Source: an uncultured Spirochaetia bacterium
GTDB taxonomy: Bacteria; Spirochaetota; UBA4802; JAGODF01
DNA: 17,153 bases
Direction of reading: 5' to 3'
Assembly: GCA_937967705.1 (NCBI GenBank)
Contig: CALCJG010000324.1
Coordinates: 1-17,153, forward strand
Shown here one piece after another: positions 11,112 through 17,153 of the stretch. Every line of letters begins with the position of its first letter. Position 1 is the first letter of the stretch. Position numbers and translations under genes: made by a program. The notes under the pieces were generated by a model, which did no database searches, was not told the origin of the DNA, and saw nothing but the letters and a program-made list of their open reading frames with translations.

Positions 11112-11498
11112 TTATTTCAGTTCCACCGTTGCGCCGGCTTTCTCCAGCTGTTCCTTAATCTTGTTGGCCTCTTCTTTATTGACCTTTTCCTTGACAGCCT
11201 TGCCCCCGGCTTCTACAAGTTCCTTGGCCTCTTTAAGACCCAGATTGGTTATGACGCGCACTTCTTTGATAACATTGATCTTATTATCGCCGAATCCCGT
11301 GAGGATGACGTCAAACTCAGTTTTCTCCTCAGCAGCCTCCGCTGCTCCACCGGCCGCAGCGCCAGCAGCCGCTACCGCTACAGGTGCCGCAGCAGAAATA
11401 CCAAATTTGTCTTCCATAGCTTTAACGAGTTCCGCCGCTTCAATGAGAGTGAGGCTTCCTATGGCATCGAGTAATTCCTGAACTGATAACTTGGACAT
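11112..11498 (-). CDS. rplL: 50S ribosomal protein L7/L12
   Basis: L7/L12 forms the flexible multimeric stalk that recruits and activates the translation GTPases, including EF-G encoded in this block. The 128-residue product has the N-terminal L10-binding helices, an Ala/Gly-rich hinge (about residues 34-57), and the C-terminal domain with [20 protein letters not shown]. It ends A-G-A-T-V-E-L-K. The frame is open 33 codons further upstream, but the start at 11498 is chosen because AAGGAG lies about 7 bases before it and the protein then begins at the family's usual N-terminus ([13 protein letters not shown]). It follows rplJ after a 157-bp gap, longer than the E. coli gap. Confidence 0.97.
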   Translation of the reverse strand: MSKLSVQELLDAIGSLTLIEAAELVKAMEDKFGISAAAPVAVAAAGAAAGGAAEAAEEKTEFDVILTGFGDNKINVIKEVRVITNLGLKEAKELVEAGGKAVKEKVNKEEANKIKEQLEKAGATVELK

Positions 11499-11655
11499 TT
11501 TTTTCTCCTTATACTTAGTGAAATTAATCAAGTTAATACGGTCTTTGCCGTAAAAACCTATGAGGAAAAAAGTTACTATATACACTGCCCTGGACAACTA
11601 ATCCCGAACATCTGGAATAACAACTTTTTAACCTTTTATTCTATAAAAACCGCTG

Positions 11656-12171
11656 TTAAGCGTTTTTTTCCGCAACTGCCTTTATTCCCCTCGCCAAAGA
11701 CGCCATTATCTGATTCATACCCATGGCGATCTGGCTCGTAGGCGCATTGACCAGATACATAATCTTAGAAATAAGCACTTCCTTGCTTGGCAGATCGGCA
11801 ATATTCTTTACCTGCTCCGAGTTATAAACGACATTGTCCATAACCCCGATACCGAACTCGAATTTCTCCTGCTCCTTCTTGAAATCCCTGAGTATTTTAG
11901 CAACATCAGAAAGATCCTTGTCGGTAAAGGCAACGGCCACCGGCCCTGTCATATAGTTATCAACGTTTTCATAACCGGCTTCCTTTAAAGCCCGCATAAA
12001 AAGGGTGTTCTTTACAACCTTGTATTCTGCATTGACGCCGCGAAGCTTCTTTCTCAGATCACTCAGATCCTTGACCTTGATGCCGGAATAATTTGTAAGA
12101 ATAATATTCTTCTTGGTTTTCAGTCTCCCAACAAGATCGGCAACCTCATCAATCTTATATTGCTTAATCAT
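11656..12171 (-). CDS. rplJ: 50S ribosomal protein L10
   Basis: L10 anchors L7/L12 dimers to the 23S rRNA at the stalk base. The 171-residue product has the family pattern: N-terminal rRNA-binding domain with N-I-I-L-T-N-Y-S-G-I and Y-K-V-V-K-N-T-L, the T-G-P-V-A-V-A-F strand, then the C-terminal helix (N-Q-I-M-A-S-L-A-R-G-I-K-A-V-A-E-K) that binds the L7/L12 N-terminal domains. The start at 12171 is only 5 bp past the rplA stop, with AAGGGG about 11 bases upstream inside the end of rplA. There is thus no room for the long L10-binding leader known from E. coli, and coupling with rplA translation is likely. Confidence 0.97.
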   Translation of the reverse strand: MIKQYKIDEVADLVGRLKTKKNIILTNYSGIKVKDLSDLRKKLRGVNAEYKVVKNTLFMRALKEAGYENVDNYMTGPVAVAFTDKDLSDVAKILRDFKKEQEKFEFGIGVMDNVVYNSEQVKNIADLPSKEVLISKIMYLVNAPTSQIAMGMNQIMASLARGIKAVAEKNA

Positions 12172-12176
12172 TACCG

Positions 12177-12854
12177 TTATATCCCCTTATGATTAATTTT
12201 TATTCCAGGCCCCATCGAAGAGCTTATGTGAACCGATTTCACATAATTCCCCTTTGCGTCGGAGGGTTTATCACGAACAATCTGGCCATAGAAGGCCTTG
12301 ATGTTTTCCACTATGGCTTTATCATCGAAGGAAACCTTCCCTATGCCCATGTGAACCACACCTGTTTTATCCGCCTTATACTCTACACGCCCACCCTTGA
12401 GCTCCTTTACGATTCCCTTGATGTCATCAGTAACCGTTCCAGCTTTCGGTTTAGGCATCAATCCCTTTTTGCCGAGCATGGGCCCCAGCTTGCCGACTTC
12501 CTTCATCATATCAGGGGTAGCCACAACGGCCTGAAAGTCGATCCAACCGCCCTTAATCTTCTCTATGACGTCATCGGATCCCACAAAATCAGCACCAGCC
12601 TCCTGAGCCTCTTTCTGCTTATCCCCTTTACAGATCACCAGAACCTTGACATCTTTACCGGTCCCGCTGGGGAGGGAAACGGAGCCCCTCACATTCTGAT
12701 AACTCTTGTGGACAATCTTGATGGACATGTCAACCGTCTCATCAAACTTTGCAAATTTCAGTTCCTTCATCATTTTAATGGCATCGTCAACCTCATAGAA
12801 GATTGTCTTATCCACTTTAGATCTGGCATCTCGAACTTTTTTTCCGTGCTTCAT
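12177..12854 (-). CDS. rplA: 50S ribosomal protein L1
   Basis: L1 builds the mobile L1 stalk that escorts deacylated tRNA out of the E site; in many bacteria it also represses the rplK-rplA mRNA. The 225 residues fit the family. Recognisable blocks are K-H-G-K-K near the N-terminus, [27 protein letters not shown] and [15 protein letters not shown]. The C-terminus ends with the S-S-M-G-P-G-I-K-I segment. The start at 12854 has GAGGA about 10 bases upstream. The gap to rplK is 43 bp and to rplJ 5 bp, a tight operon. Confidence 0.97.
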   Translation of the reverse strand: MKHGKKVRDARSKVDKTIFYEVDDAIKMMKELKFAKFDETVDMSIKIVHKSYQNVRGSVSLPSGTGKDVKVLVICKGDKQKEAQEAGADFVGSDDVIEKIKGGWIDFQAVVATPDMMKEVGKLGPMLGKKGLMPKPKAGTVTDDIKGIVKELKGGRVEYKADKTGVVHMGIGKVSFDDKAIVENIKAFYGQIVRDKPSDAKGNYVKSVHISSSMGPGIKINHKGI

Positions 12855-12897
12855 AATTCAGAATCCTCAAAATTCCTTAAAGTGATGTTTGCAGCAA

Positions 12898-13332
12898 TCA
12901 ATCAACAACTTCGATACCCATCGATTTCGCGGAACCAGCAATAATGTTTACCCCTGCATCGATGTCATTGGCATTCAAATCAGGCATCTTTATCTTGGCA
13001 ATCTCCTCGAGTTGTTTCCGAGTTATTTTTCCCGTTTTTACCTTATTGGGCTCACTGGAACCTTTTTCCATCCCAAGACTTTTCTTAATAAGCACCGTCG
13101 CCGGAGGTGTTTTAACTATAAAGGTATAGGTCCTATCTTCATATACCGAGATCACTACCGGCACGGTCGTCCCCATTTGATCCTTGGTCCTTTCATTGAA
13201 GGCCTTGCAGAACTCCATGATGTTGAGTCCATGCTGACCAAGCGCAGGACCGACAGGAGGCGCCGGATTTGCCTGTCCCCCCGTTATCTGCAACTTTATT
13301 ATTTTCGATACTTTCTTCTTTTTTGGAGCCAT
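12898..13332 (-). CDS. rplK: 50S ribosomal protein L11
   Basis: L11 binds the GTPase-associated centre of 23S rRNA with L10, is the site of thiostrepton action, and is needed for RelA activation where that system exists. The 144-residue product starts M-A-P-K-K-K-K-V and has the conserved [22 protein letters not shown] block at residues 14-35, including the proline-rich thiostrepton-contact region. The C-terminal rRNA-binding domain ends [11 protein letters not shown]. The start at 13332 has GAGGA about 8 bases upstream. It lies 105 bp after nusG, the usual nusG-rplK order. Confidence 0.97.
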   Translation of the reverse strand: MAPKKKKVSKIIKLQITGGQANPAPPVGPALGQHGLNIMEFCKAFNERTKDQMGTTVPVVISVYEDRTYTFIVKTPPATVLIKKSLGMEKGSSEPNKVKTGKITRKQLEEIAKIKMPDLNANDIDAGVNIIAGSAKSMGIEVVD

Positions 13333-13437
13333 TACTAATTCCTCGAAGATTTTATTAGAATAATATTATCCGACTGAAGGAATGACAGAAACAACAAAAC
13401 CCGCAGCAGAAATACGCAATTCTCTTATCACTTTTCC

Positions 13438-13995
13438 CTAAATCTTCCCCACCTGCAGAAAATCCAGCTCAACAGGAGTCCCTCTGCCGAATATCTCCAC
13501 TTTAACCCTGAGTCTCCCTTTCTCCGGATTGACCTCTTCGACAATCCCGCTGAAATTACTGAAGGGTCCGTCAATGACCTTAACATGCTCGCCAACGGAA
13601 AACTCCATAACCGCAGAGACCTTCTCCTTGGTTTTCTGCTCACCTACCTGCTCGAAGAGAGAACTCACTTCACTCTTAGACAGGGGCTTGGGCTCGAAAG
13701 ACCCTTTGCCGTAATCATAAATCCCCAGAAAGTTTGTCACCCCCGGAGTGTCTTTTACAAGTTTACGGACATCGTCCGTCAATTCCACTTCAATCAACAC
13801 ATACCCTGGAAAAAACTTCCGGGATTTCACCCGTTTCTTTCCATCCTTGATTTCAGGAACATCAACGGTAGGGATCTTTATCCTGAAATCCCGCTCCTCC
13901 TCCAACCCGAGATTCATCAATTTCTTATCCAGAGCAAGCTTGACCTTGTTCTCATGCCCTGAATGGGTGTGAAGGACGTACCATTCCTTTGACAT
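13438..13995 (-). CDS. nusG: Transcription termination/antitermination factor NusG
   Basis: NusG binds RNA polymerase through its N-terminal domain, raises processivity, and links polymerase to Rho or the ribosome through its KOW domain. The chosen product is 185 residues: NGN domain from [10 protein letters not shown] with the conserved [10 protein letters not shown], then the KOW domain around [17 protein letters not shown] (residues about 131-147). An upstream in-frame GTG at 14004 would overlap the secE stop by four bases and add three residues. ATG at 13995 is preferred because GGTGA then lies about 10 bases upstream instead of almost touching the GTG. It is translationally close-coupled to secE. 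Confidence 0.96.
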   Translation of the reverse strand: MSKEWYVLHTHSGHENKVKLALDKKLMNLGLEEERDFRIKIPTVDVPEIKDGKKRVKSRKFFPGYVLIEVELTDDVRKLVKDTPGVTNFLGIYDYGKGSFEPKPLSKSEVSSLFEQVGEQKTKEKVSAVMEFSVGEHVKVIDGPFSNFSGIVEEVNPEKGRLRVKVEIFGRGTPVELDFLQVGKI

Positions 13996-14000
13996 ACCGC

Positions 14001-14177
14001 TCACATCACCAGCTTTATTATTTCACCGAGAACGGTATCCACCAGCCACAGGAAGACGGACACGAAAACAAGCGTAACCATGACGACTATCGTCAGACTG
14101 GTCACCTCATCCTTGTCTGGCCATGTTACTTTCTTTAACTCTTCCCGGGATTCTTTTACGAAATCAAGAATCTTCAT
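14001..14177 (-). CDS. secE: Preprotein translocase subunit SecE
   Basis: SecE clamps the two halves of the SecY channel in the inner membrane. The product is a minimal 58-residue form: an N-terminal amphipathic helix with the family signature R-E-E-L-K-K-V-T-W-P (residues 11-20), then one transmembrane helix rich in Val, Leu and Phe (about residues 27-47), ending L-G-E-I-I-K-L-V-M. The start is ATG at 14177, with AAAGGT about 8 bases upstream. The E. coli protein has two additional helices that are missing here, as in most bacteria. It lies 41 bp after rpmG and directly before nusG, with no tRNA-Trp between rpmG and secE. Confidence 0.95.
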   Translation of the reverse strand: MKILDFVKESREELKKVTWPDKDEVTSLTIVVMVTLVFVSVFLWLVDTVLGEIIKLVM

Positions 14178-14218
14178 AAATAACCTTTAATCAATGATAT
14201 ACACACGATTACGCTGTA

Positions 14219-14371
14219 TTACGCCTTGGTTTCCTTATGCAAAGTATGCTTGTTACAGAATTTGCAATACTTCTTCACTTCCAGCTTTCCCGTCTGGGTT
14301 TTTTTATTCTTGGTAACGGCATAATTTCGCCTTTTACAATCCTTACAGGCCAGCAAGATCACATCTCTCAT
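14219..14371 (-). CDS. rpmG: 50S ribosomal protein L33, zinc-ribbon form
   Basis: L33 is a small protein of the large subunit near the E site. The product is 50 residues beginning [17 protein letters not shown] and ending H-T-L-H-K-E-T-K-A. Four cysteines, Cys9, Cys12, Cys37 and Cys40, form the metal-binding C+ version of L33; zinc-independent paralogues lack them. The start at 14371 has no clear Shine-Dalgarno: the 14 bases between a perfect TATAAT and the ATG contain only GCGGGTAG. It may be read from a longer transcript begun at the upstream promoter. It is the first protein gene of the operon. Confidence 0.95.
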   Translation of the reverse strand: MRDVILLACKDCKRRNYAVTKNKKTQTGKLEVKKYCKFCNKHTLHKETKA

Positions 14372-14385
14372 AATATCTACCCGCT

Positions 14386-14413
14386 ATTATACCAAATATT
14401 GACTGTTGAGCAA
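14386..14413 (-). promoter_or_regulatory. Candidate sigma70-type promoter close to rpmG
   Basis: On the minus strand a perfect TATAAT (14386-14391) has TTGCTC (14408-14413) 16 bases upstream. Initiation would fall about 7 bases before the rpmG ATG, giving a nearly leaderless message. The -10 box is strong and the -35 box is only half matched. Confidence 0.45.
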
Positions 14414-14443
14414 TAAAAGAACTGCCTTGATATAGTCAAGCAC

Positions 14444-14472
14444 TTTATACAGAAACAAAGGTATTACGGCAA
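14444..14472 (-). promoter_or_regulatory. Candidate sigma70-type promoter upstream of rpmG
   Basis: On the minus strand TTGCCG (14467-14472) is followed after exactly 17 bases by TATAAA (14444-14449), 4/6 and 5/6 matches. Transcription would start roughly 65 bases before rpmG. The -35 box overlaps the edge of a 20-bp near-palindrome at 14470-14489, which could be an operator. Confidence 0.5.
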
Positions 14473-14489
14473 TTATTTTAAGATAATTG
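14470..14489. promoter_or_regulatory. 20-bp near-perfect palindrome at the rpmG operon promoter
   Basis: CAATTATTTTAAGATAATTG is symmetric at 9 of 10 base pairs (a single T/G mismatch). It sits at the upstream edge of the candidate -35 box at 14467-14472. The size and position fit a dimeric regulator site, but AT-rich palindromes also arise by chance, and no regulator is known from this window. Confidence 0.35.
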
Positions 14490-14554
14490 TCACTATACCC
14501 TTCCCGCCCATTGATACACAGGTTTTAATGATATGTATTCTGATGAACGCTCTG

Positions 14555-14627
14555 AGCCCACGACCAGAATCGAACTGGTGACCTTTTGCTTACCATGCAA
14601 ATGCTCTACCGACTGAGCTACGTGGGC
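14555..14627 (-). tRNA. tRNA-Thr (anticodon GGU)
   Basis: The minus strand folds into a complete 73-base cloverleaf. The acceptor GCCCACG/CGTGGGC, D stem GCTC/GAGC, anticodon stem TTTGC/GCAAA and T stem ACCAG/CTGGT are all perfectly paired. The seven-base anticodon loop ATGGTAA gives anticodon GGU (threonine, ACC/ACU codons). The G1-C72 and C2-G71 pairs agree with threonine identity as known in E. coli. The discriminator is U73, and CCA is not encoded (CAG follows), so tRNA nucleotidyltransferase must add it. It has its own promoter 8 bases away and is read in the same direction as rpmG; no terminator is seen between them. Confidence 0.97.
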
Positions 14628-14640
14628 AAATAGGAGATGA

Positions 14641-14669
14641 AATATTAAAAAAAGGGCCTTTTTTGTCAA
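14641..14669 (-). promoter_or_regulatory. Promoter of the tRNA-Thr gene
   Basis: On the minus strand a perfect TTGACA (14664-14669) is followed after 17 bases by AATATT (14641-14646, 4/6). Initiation would fall about 7 bases before the mature tRNA 5' end. With no terminator visible after the tRNA, the transcript may continue into rpmG and the whole ribosomal/polymerase operon. Confidence 0.7.
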
Positions 14670-14811
14670 GGTTTTTTTTTGATAATTACAATCAACAGAG
14701 GAATTTCTACGAACAAATCCCTACGCAGGTTTCAAGCTTCTTAATAATCAGATGCTAACGATGGGATTGACAAGCCTAATCTCTAAATACCGGCAATTTA
14801 TAATCATTACA

Positions 14812-14842
14812 GAAACAGCAGCCTTCACTCGGCTGCTGTTTC
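14812..14842 (-). terminator. Hairpin terminator downstream of rlpA
   Basis: GAAACAGCAGCC (14812-14823) pairs perfectly with GGCTGCTGTTTC (14831-14842) around a 7-base loop. It lies 57 bp past the rlpA stop. The U-run is short (TTT within the stem end, then TGTAATG), so efficiency is uncertain, but the position between rlpA and the tRNA promoter fits a transcript end. Nothing else was recognised between the tRNA and rlpA (14628-14899). Confidence 0.65.
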
Positions 14843-14899
14843 CATTGCCCAGAGGATTCAGGATACCCCTGCCTCACGGGCTCCCATGTATCCAAACGG

Positions 14900-15919
14900 C
14901 TATTCTTTGCTGTTTTCCATAACGAAGGACTTTATATCCTCATCTTCCAGCATCTTTTTATAACGATTGGCCGTGGATCGGGATTTCACTGCCTCTACTC
15001 TCACCTTATACATGTCTCCTTCCCGGATAACGATGACAGGATTGTCGAACATCTTTTCCAGCTTCTTTTTCAGATTGGTTGCGTTTGACTTGGAATGGAA
15101 CGCTCCAGCCTGAAGGGAGTATTTCCCCTCGTATTTACCGCCCTTATCTTCCTGAAAACCAGAATCCTCACCCATGGGCTCCTCATCACCGGCGACGGGC
15201 TCCACGTCATCTCCCGACTTATATTTGCGGCTGCTTTTGCGCTCTCCATCACCCTTTTTCAGAACGACGATTCCCACCATCGCCTGCCCTCTTTTCATAA
15301 TATCCAGCTTCCGAGCCGATGCATAGGAAAGATCAATGATACGCCCTTCTTTATAGGGTCCCCGGTCATTGATTCTCACCTTGATTTTCTTCCCGTTATC
15401 CAGGTTTTTCACAAGGAGTATCGTCCCGAAGGGATAGGTTTTATGGGCAGCGGTATATTCATTCATATTGAAGCGCTCACCGGAAGCGGTCAGACGACCG
15501 TGGAACTCTCTCCCATACCAGGAGGCAAGGCCGGTCTGATCGAAACGCTCCTTGGAGGGGCTGTCGGAATCCTCAGAATCTCCCCCCTTATCCTCATCAA
15601 AGAACTTATCCTCATCTGCAGAGCTTTTGTAGCGACGTTCTTTCTGTGGGCGGCTCTTTACCTTTTTATAAGCTTTTTTATCCCTGCCGGAATCTTCATC
15701 GCCTTCGCCTTTCCCATATTCATAATCTTCGCTGGATTCTCCATCCTTTTCACTATACCGAAAGTCCTCGTCATCCCTGTCAGATTTGTCCCGGTCATAC
15801 CCTCTTTTGTCACCGTATCTGTCTCTGGTCATCCCCTTATTGGGTGCACATGCAGTAATCAGCGCAAACATCATAAACACACTGAAACCGATCAGCATTC
15901 CTCGTATAATATATTTCAT
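14900..15919 (-). CDS. rlpA: RlpA-like septal lytic transglycosylase lipoprotein with SPOR domain
   Basis: RlpA proteins cleave peptidoglycan strands lacking stem peptides, aiding daughter-cell separation. The 339-residue product begins with a signal peptide and lipobox L-I-T-A-C (lipidated Cys24). A very hydrophilic D/E/K/R/S/G/Y linker covers about residues 28-128. The double-psi beta-barrel domain (about 130-220) has G-L-A-S-W-Y-G, A-A-H-K-T-Y-P-F-G-T and R-I-N-D-R-G-P. Glu148, His159 and Asp185 match the catalytic residues described for Pseudomonas RlpA. After a second charged linker, a SPOR domain (about 264-336, Y-S-L-Q-A-G-A-F) should bind denuded septal glycan. The start at 15919 has a strong GGAGGA about 7 bases upstream. 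It is transcribed alone, with a hairpin after it. The long linker may span the periplasm. Activity has been lost in some homologues, but the residues argue for an active enzyme. Confidence 0.93.
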   Translation of the reverse strand: MKYIIRGMLIGFSVFMMFALITACAPNKGMTRDRYGDKRGYDRDKSDRDDEDFRYSEKDGESSEDYEYGKGEGDEDSGRDKKAYKKVKSRPQKERRYKSSADEDKFFDEDKGGDSEDSDSPSKERFDQTGLASWYGREFHGRLTASGERFNMNEYTAAHKTYPFGTILLVKNLDNGKKIKVRINDRGPYKEGRIIDLSYASARKLDIMKRGQAMVGIVVLKKGDGERKSSRKYKSGDDVEPVAGDEEPMGEDSGFQEDKGGKYEGKYSLQAGAFHSKSNATNLKKKLEKMFDNPVIVIREGDMYKVRVEAVKSRSTANRYKKMLEDEDIKSFVMENSKE

Positions 15920-16002
15920 CTGAAATTCCTCCGACTTATAGCTCTCTTGTTAGACTATCGGACATAATTCTTATTGTCTTAAATCTAAAATTTAAAAACC
16001 TC

Positions 16003-16032
16003 TTGACCTTTTTCGAGCAGCTGCAATATAAG
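16003..16032 (+). promoter_or_regulatory. Candidate promoter of the aminotransferase-like gene
   Basis: TTGACC (16003-16008, 5/6) and TATAAG (16027-16032, 5/6) are separated by 18 bases. Initiation near 16039 would give a leader of about 150 bases, which contains small GC-rich hairpins such as GCCCC/GGGGC at 16110-16124. No known riboswitch class was recognised. The gap 15920-16192 is shared with the divergent rlpA gene, for which no convincing promoter was found. Confidence 0.5.
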
Positions 16033-16192
16033 CATTCTGTTTGTCGGCACACCCTGAAGTGCTTATTTTTCCAATTAAGATAGGAAACTCGGCAATTTCA
16101 CAGGCATCAGCCCCCGGCAGGGGCCCCTAAGGATGTTGACAAAGCCCTTCTCATAAAAGGGAGAAGAACTATTATTATGAGGCGCATCGAGA

Positions 16193-17153
16193 ATGAGCAT
16201 TCTTTCAAGCAAACCTACCATCACCCGTAAAGAACTGGAAGGAGTACTGGACTGCCTCATGCAGGAAGAGCTCATAAAAGGGGATATTATCAAGATATTA
16301 GAATCCAGGGTTTCCGAGCTGACGGGGGTAAAATACGCTCTGACAGCAAATTCGCTCACATCAGCATATCATCTCGCCTTTCTTTCCCTGGGAATCGGCT
16401 CTCCCTCCGACGAGGTCGTCATGCCCTCCTACTTCGACCTGGCCCCTCTCAGTGCCCTGAGACTGGCCGGGGGAACACCGATTCTGGTCGATGTAGAAGA
16501 AGGCACACTTGCTCCCACCCTGGAACAAATCAGGGAAAAGGTAACCGAGAGAACCAAAGCGATTGTGATAGGTCATACTTTCGGCTTTCATATGAACGTC
16601 GAGGAATTGAGGGAATACAAGATCCCCGTTATCGAGGACATCTCCCATGTGATAGGTTCCGAAATAAACGAAGCGCCGGCTGGACAGATCGGCACCATCA
16701 CCCTCGCTTCCTTTTCCCCTGCGATGATGATTACAACAGGAAACGGAGCCATCGCCCTGACAAATAATTCCCGTTTCTATTCATCCATGAGGGAATTGCG
16801 AGGTAGCAACGAAAGGGATAACGTTGTGAGTTTCGATTACGGCATGACGGATTTTCAGGGAGCCATGGGGATATCACAGATCATGAAACTGACGGATTTT
16901 ATCAGGCGAAGACGTGACATAGCCCGTACTTATTATGAAGCGCTTAAAATGACGCCGCACAGGACCCCCTATGCCTACAGCGAGACCTTTACCTACCAGT
17001 CTTTTCCCGTCCTTTTCGACGCTCCCGTAGACAAGGTGGAAAAGTTCTGGAAAAAGGCCGGGGTGGATATACGAAGGCCCATAAGCACCCCCCTGCATGG
17101 TTATCTCAACCTGAAAAACATGGATTATCCCCAGAGCGACCGTTATGCAAAGA
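16193..17153 (+). CDS. DegT/DnrJ/EryC1/StrS-type aminotransferase homologue lacking the PLP lysine, partial (runs off the window)
   Basis: Typical members are fold-type I PLP enzymes that aminate nucleotide-linked keto-sugars for surface glycans or antibiotics. Here 320 residues are present and the C-terminus is cut by the window end. Family landmarks are clear: A-L-T-A-N-S-L-T-S-A-Y-H-L-A-F, D-E-V-V-M-P-S-Y, I-L-V-D-V-E-E-G-T-L, R-T-K-A-I-V-I-G-H, and I-E-D-I-S-H (Asp that should contact the PLP nitrogen). Near the cut end it has F-I-R-R-R-R-D-I-A-R-T-Y-Y-E-A-L. In the usual T-K-N/M-I-T-T-G-E-G-G motif the sequence reads A-M-M-I-T-T-G-N-G-A: the Schiff-base Lys is Met178 (codon 16724-16726), Glu is Asn and the last Gly is Ala. 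The start is fixed by an in-frame stop at 16178-16180, with GAGG about 10 bases upstream. Function is open: pseudoenzyme, altered chemistry, or, less likely, sequence error. Neighbours give no pathway. Confidence 0.88.
   Translation, partial: MSILSSKPTITRKELEGVLDCLMQEELIKGDIIKILESRVSELTGVKYALTANSLTSAYHLAFLSLGIGSPSDEVVMPSYFDLAPLSALRLAGGTPILVDVEEGTLAPTLEQIREKVTERTKAIVIGHTFGFHMNVEELREYKIPVIEDISHVIGSEINEAPAGQIGTITLASFSPAMMITTGNGAIALTNNSRFYSSMRELRGSNERDNVVSFDYGMTDFQGAMGISQIMKLTDFIRRRRDIARTYYEALKMTPHRTPYAYSETFTYQSFPVLFDAPVDKVEKFWKKAGVDIRRPISTPLHGYLNLKNMDYPQSDRYAK

Noticed and set aside
11499..11597. N-terminal extension of L7/L12 by 33 residues
   Set aside because: The strong AAGGAG just before 11498 and the family's usual N-terminus favour the shorter protein.
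12189..12944. A 251-residue open frame on the plus strand across rplA
   Set aside because: It is antisense to a highly conserved ribosomal protein gene and matches no family I recognise.
15095..15967. A 290-residue open frame on the plus strand across rlpA
   Set aside because: It is antisense to rlpA, whose lipobox, catalytic residues and SPOR domain are clear; the hydrophobic look comes from the complement of charged codons.
16136..16141. TTGACA as a second promoter for the aminotransferase-like gene
   Set aside because: No -10 box lies at a suitable distance; the nearest TATTAT is 28 bases away.
16177..16230. 17-codon open frame overlapping the aminotransferase start, as a real peptide gene
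   Set aside because: The nearest purine-rich site is 13 bases away and nothing in the peptide is recognisable; kept only as part of the leader observation.
16075..16359. Minus-strand open frame opposite the leader and start of the aminotransferase-like gene
   Set aside because: It has no ribosome-binding site or recognised motif and is antisense to a well-supported gene.

Overview
This window looks like the end of an assembled Illumina contig from a bacterium, most likely a spirochaete (Spirochaetota). The main sequence clue is RpoB, which has Asn (N549) where E. coli RpoB has Ser531. That substitution is known as the natural rifampicin-resistance signature of Borrelia, Treponema and Leptospira. 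RpoC also reads strikingly like leptospiral RpoC, especially in the N-terminal zinc-finger and active-site blocks (from memory, not a search). Phylum is therefore a fair inference; genus cannot be called.

Layout. Positions 1-45 are not genomic: they are the 3' part of the Illumina TruSeq universal adapter, ligated onto the broken end of fusA. From 46 to 14371 every gene lies on the minus strand and forms the classic transcription-translation block. In transcription order (right to left) it is rpmG, secE, nusG, rplK, rplA, rplJ, rplL, rpoB, rpoC, rpsL, rpsG and fusA (cut off in domain IV). A tRNA-Thr(GGU) with its own strong promoter sits just upstream of rpmG. The tuf gene and tRNA-Trp gene that often accompany rpmG/secE in other bacteria are absent here. 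The intergenic gaps carry candidate control elements: stacked promoters and a near-palindrome before rpmG, a long hairpin in the 317-bp rplL-rpoB gap, and a 13-bp hairpin between rpsG and fusA.

To the right, 14900-15919 (minus) encodes an RlpA-type lipoprotein: lipobox, very long charged linker, double-psi beta-barrel lytic transglycosylase domain and SPOR domain. A hairpin terminator follows it. Diverging from it, 16193 to the window end (plus) encodes a DegT/DnrJ/EryC1/StrS-type sugar aminotransferase homologue, open at the contig end. Its Schiff-base lysine position is methionine, so it may be a pseudoenzyme or have altered chemistry.

How the genes work together: the block makes the ribosomal stalk and neighbouring L1/L11 proteins, L33, two 30S decoding proteins, the elongation GTPase EF-G, the RNA polymerase beta and beta' subunits, the polymerase-associated factor NusG and the translocon subunit SecE. 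This is a core growth operon. The two right-hand genes concern the envelope (peptidoglycan trimming) and possibly surface sugar synthesis. I see no phage, transposon, CRISPR or defence system. The most unusual items are the lysine-less aminotransferase homologue, the candidate control structures in the gaps, and the adapter artefact.
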